5,636 nucleotides of DNA from an uncultured Halieaceae bacterium (GTDB lineage Bacteria > Pseudomonadota > Gammaproteobacteria > Pseudomonadales > Halieaceae), in contig CALINF010000310.1 of assembly GCA_938045215.1 (NCBI GenBank), forward strand, positions 1-5,636. Direction: 5' to 3'. The translations under genes and the position numbers were made by a program. Position 1 is the first letter of the stretch. Every line of letters starts with the position of its first letter. The notes below the pieces were generated by a model that was not told where the DNA came from, did no database searches, and worked only from the letters and a program-made list of their open reading frames with translations. Positions 1-5,636 of the stretch are shown in pieces.

Positions 1-694
1 CCAGCCGTTTTACCTGACGGGTCGCCGGGCCGGTGAAGAGCTCGTGAAAATCACCCGCTACGTCGCTACTTTGCGTGTTGACCTCTACGCAGTGAGCTCC
101 CGCAAGCCTTGCCTGTTGTACAAAACCCGCCGCAGGATAGACAGAGCCGGACGTACCGATCGCGACAAACAGATCACACGTTTGAATTTGCGAGGCTATA
201 GCGTCCATATGATAAGGCATTTCACCAAACCAGACGATATCAGGGCGCAATCCGCCGCTGTGACTGCACTGCGGACAGGGAGTACTGGCATCAAATTCTC
301 CGATGGCTGGCATGCGGCTATCGCAGTGGGTGCACAGCATACTGCCGAGCTCTCCATGCATATGGCAAACATTGGCGGAGCCACCCCGCTCATGTAAATC
401 ATCCACATTCTGGGTGACAAGGAAAAGACGCTCTTCCAACGCAGACTCTAGCTCGGCCAGCGCCGTATGGGCCGCATTCGGTAAGGCCTGCAACAACTGT
501 TTGCGCCGTGCGTTATAAAAGCCATAAACCAACTTCGGATCGCGAGCAAAGGCTTCGGGGGTAGCTATCTCCATGGGGTCGTGTTTTTCCCATAACCCGT
601 CAGAGTCTCTGAACGTGGCCAAACCGGACTCCGCAGAAATACCTGCGCCAGTCAACACAACCACGTGGCCGGTATCGTTAAACGGCTTCAACAT
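1..694 (-). CDS. cobB: NAD-dependent protein deacylase, CobB-type sirtuin (3' end cut by window edge)
   Basis: This gene encodes a cytoplasmic class III sirtuin, which removes acyl groups from protein lysines using NAD+ and releases nicotinamide and O-acyl-ADP-ribose. I translated 231 residues with no stop before the left edge. Visible motifs are the NAD-binding GAGIS (16-20) and TFRD (27-30), TQNVDDLHER (94-103), the catalytic HMHGEL with His113, a zinc-ribbon pair CxxC (Cys121/124 and Cys140/143), RPDIVWFGEMP (150-160) and GTSGSVYPAAG (180-190). Tyr60 and Arg63 in FYNAR match the pair that binds succinyl and malonyl lysine in CobB and SIRT5. Alignment from memory to E. coli CobB is near-continuous, and only about 5-15 C-terminal residues should be missing. 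The ATG at 694-692 puts GAGIS at the distance seen in the short CobB form. The start lies inside the end of the upstream helicase gene, so it probably belongs to the same operon. Desuccinylase preference is inferred; the family assignment is firm. Confidence 0.93.
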   Translation of the reverse strand, partial: MLKPFNDTGHVVVLTGAGISAESGLATFRDSDGLWEKHDPMEIATPEAFARDPKLVYGFYNARRKQLLQALPNAAHTALAELESALEERLFLVTQNVDDLHERGGSANVCHMHGELGSMLCTHCDSRMPAIGEFDASTPCPQCSHSGGLRPDIVWFGEMPYHMDAIASQIQTCDLFVAIGTSGSVYPAAGFVQQARLAGAHCVEVNTQSSDVAGDFHELFTGPATRQVKRL

Positions 695-702
695 CGACGC
701 TC
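678..702 (-). promoter_or_regulatory. 17-base gene overlap and weak ribosome binding site at the cobB start
   Basis: The cobB ATG (694-692) sits inside the last codons of the helicase gene, whose TAA is at 680-678, so the genes overlap by 17 bases in different frames. The only Shine-Dalgarno-like element is GAG at 702-700, five bases before the ATG. That is weak and suggests cobB translation depends at least partly on ribosomes finishing the upstream gene. Overlap is seen; coupling is inferred. Confidence 0.6.
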
Positions 703-3700
703 AGTTCATGCAGGTGAGGTATAGACGTAAAGTAGAGCGCACAACGCAATGAGGGGCCCTCGCTCTCGTGCAAAGCAACAGCATAGCGTTGTAACTGCGG
801 CCTATACAGTGCGCCTTCTCTCGCTAGAAAGTCTTCCATTGACTCACCTTCGGCAGGCTGACTGGTCTTGTAATCGATAATCCAGCGGCTGTTGTCAGCC
901 GAGTCAACAAAGGTGCGATCCACGATCAGGTCAACAACTTTGTCCTCTTCACTATTGGTCGTCAATGCCAGCTCACACGCGGCATTGTCGTGCCGCGAAT
1001 TGAGTACCCAGCGGCCAGTGGGATCGTTCAGCACAGCGCTTACTGACATCTCTACTCGCTCACACGCGCGCTCCAGCAATTCACCCGAAAGACCAAGCTC
1101 CAACAACTGGGCACGCCACAATGGTCGATGAGCGTCCAGCATTGTTGTGACACTTTCAGCGCAGGTATTGTCAGGTAAGGTCGGCAACTGCGCGAGTTGC
1201 TCCAGCGCCAGGTGCACGACGGTACCCACATGCCTGTCCAATCGATTCAACGAACGCTCGGGCAAGTTACTACCTGTATGAGTTATCGGTGCAATAGCTT
1301 CTGCCTCAGGAACTTCTGCAAGGCGACGCATCTTTCGCTGTAGCGCACCTGCCTCAACGAGCACTGAGTCGACAGGCTCGTGAAGTTGTATCTGTGCAGA
1401 AAACATCGGCCAGATGGAGGCCAGCAAAGAGGCCTCCGGTGGTGGCTCCATACTGGCAACCACCTCGCCTTCCTTGTCTGTACTTTTAAGCTCGCTGGTT
1501 AGCAACAGTCGGCTGACTGCGCGAGTCGCACCCACGTACAGAAGCCGGGTGCTCTCCAGCTGCGACTTACGCTTGCGCTGACGGGAGAGAAAGTTGTATA
1601 GCGTGGGTAACTTTGCGTTACTGCCATCGTCAGCAGCAAGCAGAAACGAGCGCTGACCGTCCGTATTGGTGTAGTCGTCCCACAACAATAGGTCACGATC
1701 CTGTGATCGGGGCGTGCGGCCCAGCCCTGGTATCAACACCCAGTCAAACTCCAGACCCTTGGCCCGGTGCAAAGTCATGATCTGCAACTTTTCGTCAGGA
1801 CTACCCCCGGCCGCATACAGTTTCTCAAGGCGCTGTAAGAGCCAAATCCGGTCCAGCCCAAACCCGTCGCGATCGGCCTCCTCCAGCAACTCAAAGAACC
1901 GCTCGGCGTCCTCAAACTGGCGAGTGTCCTCCAACGTAGCTGGCCCACCCAGTTGCAGCCAACACTGCTCAATCCAAACCCTCAATGCCAGGCGATCCTG
2001 TTGACGCTGCGCCTGCTTCAGCGCTGCAGCCAAATGGCGAAAACGACGGACGCCATCGGCTGACAGCAGCTCATCAATCTGCGGCTGCCACGCGGCATCC
2101 AGTAGATTATTGATACCGGCATGGCGGGGCTCCTCGCCAATCTGCCCAAGCAAATCCAGGTCGGCCAGTGTCATGCCACACCAGGGCGCCCTGAGTACAG
2201 CAAACAGCGCCACCCGATCGGCGGGGTTGGCCAGTAGCGAGCACAGACTCATCAGGTCTACGATGGCAGCAGAGCCAGCCAGAGGCGTCATATCCTGCGT
2301 CGCAAAAGGAATATTCTGAGCGTGCAACAGTTTGATAAGAGGCGCCAGATGACTGCGACTGCGACCCAGCACAGCGATGGACTGCACCGCCATGTTGTCC
2401 AGTCCGTGGCGAATCTCACTCAGCAGAAATTCCGCCTCGCCCTCGCGGACGGCCTCCCCGTAAAACCCGTGACATTCCACTGCCGGGTCGAGCTGGTTTG
2501 CACGCACAGCCACAGCACTGGAGTAGCTCACCTGCCCTTTACTGGCATCACTACTGGAAGGGAACGCACGAACAAACGTGTCGTTCACCCAGCTGACTAT
2601 GCCGTGGTCGGAGCGAAAATTGCACTGTAGCTCCAGTGTCTGCGGGATTACCCCATTAAACCCGTGTTCACGCGCCTTGAGGAACAGGCCCACATTGGCA
2701 TCTCTGAAGCCATAAATCGATTGCATACCATCGCCAACGATAAACAGGGTTCGCGGAAAATCCGGGTTTTGGGCATTGTGCTCCCCCCAACCCCGCGTCA
2801 GCTTATCGATCAGGTTGTACTGATTGATCGCCGTGTCCTGAAACTCGTCAACCAGAATGTGTTCGTAACGATAGTCCAGCCGCAGCGCGAGGTCTGTCGG
2901 CGAGTCCTCATCACCCAGCGCATCCAGAGCCGACATCGCCACCTGTGTGTGATCAACACGTCCCTCTTCCTTAAACACCAGCAACAAGCACGCAGCCAGG
3001 GCCGGCAAGACATGGGACAGCTTCAGTACCAATTGCCAGCTGCCGGTATTGTCGTCGATATCGGGTAGCTGTCGAACAGCGCTCAGCTGCTCGAGCAGCG
3101 ACGCATCACCACTGGACATTGTGCTGATCAGGCTCATGTGCCTGTCTTTGCTTTCTTGCGCCAAGCCTTTCCCGGCCGGAAAACCCTCTCTCACCGTCAC
3201 TTGTTTGCGCCAGGTATTGCCACCAGTCAACAGCAGTGTAATCAGTTCGCGCCACTGGGGTAGCGCTTGCGTAGTCGGTGTGGGTAACGTTACTGAGTCG
3301 TTACCGTGTAGGTTCTTCTGCGCGTATCGAAAGGAAAAATCTAGCTCAGTGAGGTATGGCGAGAGACTAGCATGAAGAGACTGCAGCTGATCCTCGATCA
3401 CACCACTAACGTTGGCCAACAGCTGAGCCTCTGACTCTTCTGGAGAATGATGCACACCAATGTAATCGCGCCACTGGTCTCTACGGGCCAGCATACTGGC
3501 AAGCAACGTGCGCAGTCGGTCCCAGTTGTTATCAAAACTCAGTAGTAGCCCTGCCAGGTCAGCCGCAACTTTATGATTGGAACCGACCAGCGAGAACAGC
3601 TCGTCCACCGCTCTGCCATACAACTCACTGGCATCATCGACAGTGCGTACGGCACCACCGAAACCACTGAGTACCGGCATCTGCCGGGTCAGGCCAGCGC

Positions 3701-4061
3701 AGAACCCATCGATAGTACGAATGTTGAGCGAGGACGCATCGCGTAACAACTGCCAACCCCGGTCTTGAGCGTGTGCAAGGGTCGCCATGGCAAGCTGTCG
3801 CGTGGTGTGTTCGTGATCCCCAAGAACGGGGGTATCGTTGCTGGCATTGTGTAATGCCTGTAACACGCGATCTCGCATCTCGGCCGCAGCCTTACGGGTA
3901 AAGGTAATCGCCAGTACCTGCTCCGGTCGCTCAACCCTCGACAGCAATCCAAGAAATCGCTGGATCAGTAGTTCAGTCTTACCCGAACCAGCTGGCGCCG
4001 TCACACAATAACTGTGTGTCCAGTCCAGTGCGCGCTGGCGCTGTGCGCTGTCGGCAATCAT
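678..4061 (-). CDS. UvrD/RecB/AddA-like ATP-dependent helicase with C-terminal PD-(D/E)XK nuclease
   Basis: This is a complete 1127-residue SF1A helicase fused to a RecB-type nuclease, the likely motor subunit of a double-strand-break end-processing complex. Helicase motifs occur in order: Walker A APAGSGKT (22-29), Ia ITFTRKAAAEM (52-62), TIDGFC (116-121), Walker B LVDEFQDT (403-410), III VGDGMQSIYGFRDAN (442-456), IV LQCNFRS (478-484), V TLHRAKGLEFD (763-773) and VI LLYVGATRA (840-848). The nuclease part has GTVVH (His950), VDRTF (Asp1048), WIIDYKTS (Asp1063, Lys1065) and YRPQLQRY (1086-1093), so it looks catalytically intact. Length is close to RecB (about 1180) and AddA (about 1230). I chose the ATG at 4061-4059 because the family homology begins there and it overlaps the upstream stop as ATGA. 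An in-frame ATG at 4157 would add 32 unrelated residues. No clear Shine-Dalgarno precedes the chosen start, which fits translational coupling. It might be called addA, but the lineage differs from Firmicutes AddA, so I give no symbol. Confidence 0.95.
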   Translation of the reverse strand: MIADSAQRQRALDWTHSYCVTAPAGSGKTELLIQRFLGLLSRVERPEQVLAITFTRKAAAEMRDRVLQALHNASNDTPVLGDHEHTTRQLAMATLAHAQDRGWQLLRDASSLNIRTIDGFCAGLTRQMPVLSGFGGAVRTVDDASELYGRAVDELFSLVGSNHKVAADLAGLLLSFDNNWDRLRTLLASMLARRDQWRDYIGVHHSPEESEAQLLANVSGVIEDQLQSLHASLSPYLTELDFSFRYAQKNLHGNDSVTLPTPTTQALPQWRELITLLLTGGNTWRKQVTVREGFPAGKGLAQESKDRHMSLISTMSSGDASLLEQLSAVRQLPDIDDNTGSWQLVLKLSHVLPALAACLLLVFKEEGRVDHTQVAMSALDALGDEDSPTDLALRLDYRYEHILVDEFQDTAINQYNLIDKLTRGWGEHNAQNPDFPRTLFIVGDGMQSIYGFRDANVGLFLKAREHGFNGVIPQTLELQCNFRSDHGIVSWVNDTFVRAFPSSSDASKGQVSYSSAVAVRANQLDPAVECHGFYGEAVREGEAEFLLSEIRHGLDNMAVQSIAVLGRSRSHLAPLIKLLHAQNIPFATQDMTPLAGSAAIVDLMSLCSLLANPADRVALFAVLRAPWCGMTLADLDLLGQIGEEPRHAGINNLLDAAWQPQIDELLSADGVRRFRHLAAALKQAQRQQDRLALRVWIEQCWLQLGGPATLEDTRQFEDAERFFELLEEADRDGFGLDRIWLLQRLEKLYAAGGSPDEKLQIMTLHRAKGLEFDWVLIPGLGRTPRSQDRDLLLWDDYTNTDGQRSFLLAADDGSNAKLPTLYNFLSRQRKRKSQLESTRLLYVGATRAVSRLLLTSELKSTDKEGEVVASMEPPPEASLLASIWPMFSAQIQLHEPVDSVLVEAGALQRKMRRLAEVPEAEAIAPITHTGSNLPERSLNRLDRHVGTVVHLALEQLAQLPTLPDNTCAESVTTMLDAHRPLWRAQLLELGLSGELLERACERVEMSVSAVLNDPTGRWVLNSRHDNAACELALTTNSEEDKVVDLIVDRTFVDSADNSRWIIDYKTSQPAEGESMEDFLAREGALYRPQLQRYAVALHESEGPSLRCALYFTSIPHLHELSVDVEAV
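4058..4061 (-). other. ATGA stop/start overlap between AddB-like and helicase genes
   Basis: Read on the minus strand, the four bases are ATGA: ATG starts the helicase gene (4061-4059) and TGA ends the AddB-like gene (4060-4058). The 20 bases before the ATG contain no purine-rich Shine-Dalgarno match that I can see. This arrangement typically lets a terminating ribosome restart on the next gene, which would help keep the two subunits balanced. The overlap is directly visible; coupling is inferred. Confidence 0.85.
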
Positions 4062-5636
4062 GAGCGCAGCAAGCCCGGCGAATCCGCAGGGCTGTCCTGA
4101 TCGGAAATAGCAGTATCTTCGGTTAATCCAATGCGGCATACCGACTGTAAGCCACAATAGTCACATGCCTTCAGTAGTGGATCCACGGCAGAGTCACCGT
4201 TAACGAATGCGGTGACCAGACCGTGCAAAACCGTGTGCCAGTGCGCGAGTAACGCATCCCAGCTATCAAACGAGGCGTAGCGTGCAGTAGCTTTGGGGAA
4301 CTCATGCAACACGCCGGGAATACCCTCTACGTTGCCAAGGCCGCGCCAGCTACAGTTACCGGCTTTTACTTCTGCAAAAGCAATCGCCGTAGACCGGCCC
4401 GATGCTACCAGATACAGGGGTAGTTGTGGTTTGGCGGGACGCTCGCCCAGCCACTGCCCCAGACTGTTGTTCGAAGACTTATAATCGATAACCAGCTCGC
4501 CGCCATCGTCCAGCGTATCCCGCCGATCCAGACGCATTGTCAGCGGCAAACCCTGCAAGCTTGTTTGCAGTACTTCCTCGCGAGCTGCCACGGTAAAAGG
4601 TGGGCGCACACGCTCGAGATCAAGCCACTCGCACAACAGTATCTGTAAGCGCTGCTTTTCCAACTCCAGACACGCCATACCTACGCGTTGGCGAATGCTA
4701 CTGCGTAACCCGTCGAGTGCCGCCTTGGCAGCGAGCTGCGCCTCGCGCTGATCATCTATCGTTGCCAGTGATGCACTGGTTTCCAATCGCCCCCACAGCG
4801 CCTGCAGCGCAGCATGCATAAGACTGCCTCGCTCTGCCGCTGATAGCGCATTGCGATACTCACCCAGCGGTTCAAGGTAAAGTCGCCTGCGGGCAAAGGC
4901 TCGAAATCCACAATTAGACTGGTCCTCCAATATCCCACTACCGCCACGCATGCTCTCAAGGCGCTGCGCTGACAACGCAGGTGCCTGCTCGTCCACCAAT
5001 TCCTCAACGCTGTGCGCGTCACGCTGGCCAAACCACGGCTCGAAGCTGGAGCGTCCAGCGTTAGGTTCGACAACGGGAAGATCAGCAATCAGGGGGCTGG
5101 GATGATCAACCGCGGCGTCTACCAGTAGTCGATAACTGCACACGACTTCGGCCGCCGAGCGACGAAAGCGCATCACCAGCGCATGGCGATACTGCCATTC
5201 ACTTTCTACGCAAGCGTGGGGAAAGCCAGCATCATGTTGAATGTTAAAAGGTACAAAAGGGTTTGGGCGCGGCGGCGGCGGCCATCTGCTGGCCTGCAGG
5301 CCAGTTATCCAGAGTCGATCGAAATGTACGCCAGCGGCTTCCAGCGTACCCAATACCTGTACGTTGGAGTCGGCTGTTTGTGGCTGTGATATCCGTGCCC
5401 GCGTACTGCGCTCGAGTGCGGCGAGCGCGGGCGCCAGTTCAAGCTTGTTCAGCACAGCGTCCATCGCGGCAAAGTCTTCCAGACTTGCATACCAGCGCTC
5501 CACTTGCTGGTATTCCAGCGAATCCAGGTCGGCAGCACCCGGCCATCCCCAGGTTTCCAGAACGCCAACCCAGGAATCAACCCAGGCAGAGGGAAGCTGT
5601 TTCTTGCGTTCCAATCGTAGGGCCATGAGCTCGTAC
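4058..5636 (-). CDS. AddB-like PD-(D/E)XK nuclease, probable DNA repair protein (5' end cut by window edge)
   Basis: These are the last 525 codons of a protein that continues past the right edge; the frame stays open upstream of the Met at 5626. Numbered from that Met, residues 1-190 match the end of the inactive helicase-like region of AddB-type proteins, with VQVLGTLEAAGVHFDRLWITG (split here as VQVLGTLEAAGV and HFDRLWITG, 89-109) and WPPPPRPNPF (115-124). The C-terminal nuclease has RGSLMH (His271), MRLDRRD (Asp367), LVIDYKSS (Asp381, Lys383) and QLPLY (401-405). Cys239, in SNCGFRAFARRRL, plus CDYCGLQSVC (Cys488, 491, 497; CxxCx5C) form the four-cysteine pattern that binds a 4Fe-4S cluster in AddB-type nucleases. 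I recognise the family usually described as 'probable DNA repair protein', about 850-900 residues, so roughly 350 are outside the window. It probably pairs with the helicase encoded immediately downstream, with which it overlaps by 4 bases. Any Chi-like sequence recognition would lie in the missing part and cannot be judged. Confidence 0.9.
   Translation of the reverse strand, partial: YELMALRLERKKQLPSAWVDSWVGVLETWGWPGAADLDSLEYQQVERWYASLEDFAAMDAVLNKLELAPALAALERSTRARISQPQTADSNVQVLGTLEAAGVHFDRLWITGLQASRWPPPPRPNPFVPFNIQHDAGFPHACVESEWQYRHALVMRFRRSAAEVVCSYRLLVDAAVDHPSPLIADLPVVEPNAGRSSFEPWFGQRDAHSVEELVDEQAPALSAQRLESMRGGSGILEDQSNCGFRAFARRRLYLEPLGEYRNALSAAERGSLMHAALQALWGRLETSASLATIDDQREAQLAAKAALDGLRSSIRQRVGMACLELEKQRLQILLCEWLDLERVRPPFTVAAREEVLQTSLQGLPLTMRLDRRDTLDDGGELVIDYKSSNNSLGQWLGERPAKPQLPLYLVASGRSTAIAFAEVKAGNCSWRGLGNVEGIPGVLHEFPKATARYASFDSWDALLAHWHTVLHGLVTAFVNGDSAVDPLLKACDYCGLQSVCRIGLTEDTAISDQDSPADSPGLLRS
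5289..5304. repeat. Perfect 16-base palindrome inside the AddB-like gene
   Basis: The sequence CTGGCCTGCAGGCCAG is identical to its reverse complement. It is followed on the minus strand by a short run of CCG codons (about 5270-5281) encoding consecutive prolines. It lies over codons for the family-typical Thr-Gly-Leu-Gln-Ala-Ser-Arg-Trp stretch, so protein coding explains it adequately. It has no loop and no T tract, so it is not a terminator. A binding-site role is unsupported. Confidence 0.3.

Noticed and set aside
44..397. Plus-strand open frame of 117 residues
   Set aside because: It is codon-registered antisense to the sirtuin gene, whose zinc-ribbon and catalytic motifs occupy the same stretch. 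No family resemblance was seen.
718..748. Possible minus-strand promoter before cobB (TATACC with TTGTGC about 15 bases upstream)
   Set aside because: Spacing is short, both boxes are poor matches, and the site lies inside the helicase coding region where conserved protein sequence explains it.
2322..3068. Two long plus-strand open frames (2322-2630 and 2664-3068) in the same frame
   Set aside because: They are antisense and codon-registered to the helicase gene, a frame known to be poor in stops. The translations show no recognisable domain, while the opposite strand carries helicase motifs II, III and IV here.
4062..4157. Extended N-terminus of the helicase from the ATG at 4157
   Set aside because: The extra 32 residues lie wholly over AddB-like coding sequence and resemble no helicase N-terminus. 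The family match begins just after the ATG at 4061, which also forms a typical ATGA overlap.
1..5636. Anti-phage defence system combining SIR2 and a helicase-nuclease
   Set aside because: Defence SIR2 proteins are typically NADase domains in larger, different proteins. This one is a compact zinc-binding CobB deacylase with housekeeping features, and no defence genes or mobile DNA are visible.
678..5636. RecBCD operon
   Set aside because: The partner gene encodes an AddB-like nuclease with an Fe-S motif rather than RecC, and no recD follows; the next gene is a sirtuin.

Overview
The window looks like ordinary chromosomal DNA of a gammaproteobacterium. This rests on three points: the sirtuin resembles Escherichia coli CobB along its whole visible length, the other two genes belong to an AddB-like/UvrD-like repair pair that I associate with gamma- and betaproteobacteria, and the base composition is moderately GC-rich by eye. 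I cannot name a genus. A free-living or marine group is possible, but nothing in the sequence settles it.

All three genes lie on the minus strand, so transcription runs from the right edge to the left edge, and there is essentially no non-coding DNA. From 5636 down to 4058 is the C-terminal 525 codons of an AddB-like PD-(D/E)XK nuclease; its start lies beyond the right edge. Its stop codon overlaps the start codon of the next gene in an ATGA arrangement at 4058-4061. From 4061 to 678 is a complete 1127-residue UvrD/RecB/AddA-type helicase with a C-terminal nuclease domain. The last 17 bases of that gene overlap the start of a CobB-type NAD-dependent protein deacylase (694 to 1), which runs off the left edge only a few residues before its expected end.

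The first two genes fit a two-subunit helicase-nuclease that processes DNA double-strand ends, like AddAB but of a distinct lineage. The large subunit has what look like complete SF1 helicase motifs plus a nuclease. The other subunit has a second nuclease, with the four cysteines expected for an iron-sulfur cluster. The sirtuin has every residue expected of an active lysine deacylase, including the Tyr/Arg pair linked to desuccinylase and demalonylase activity. Its overlap with the helicase gene implies co-transcription and probably translational coupling.

I see no mobile element, CRISPR array, RNA gene, terminator or convincing promoter. Many open frames on the plus strand are antisense shadows. 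I did not find a clearly new system. The most interesting point is the tight coupling of a protein deacylase to a recombination helicase-nuclease pair.
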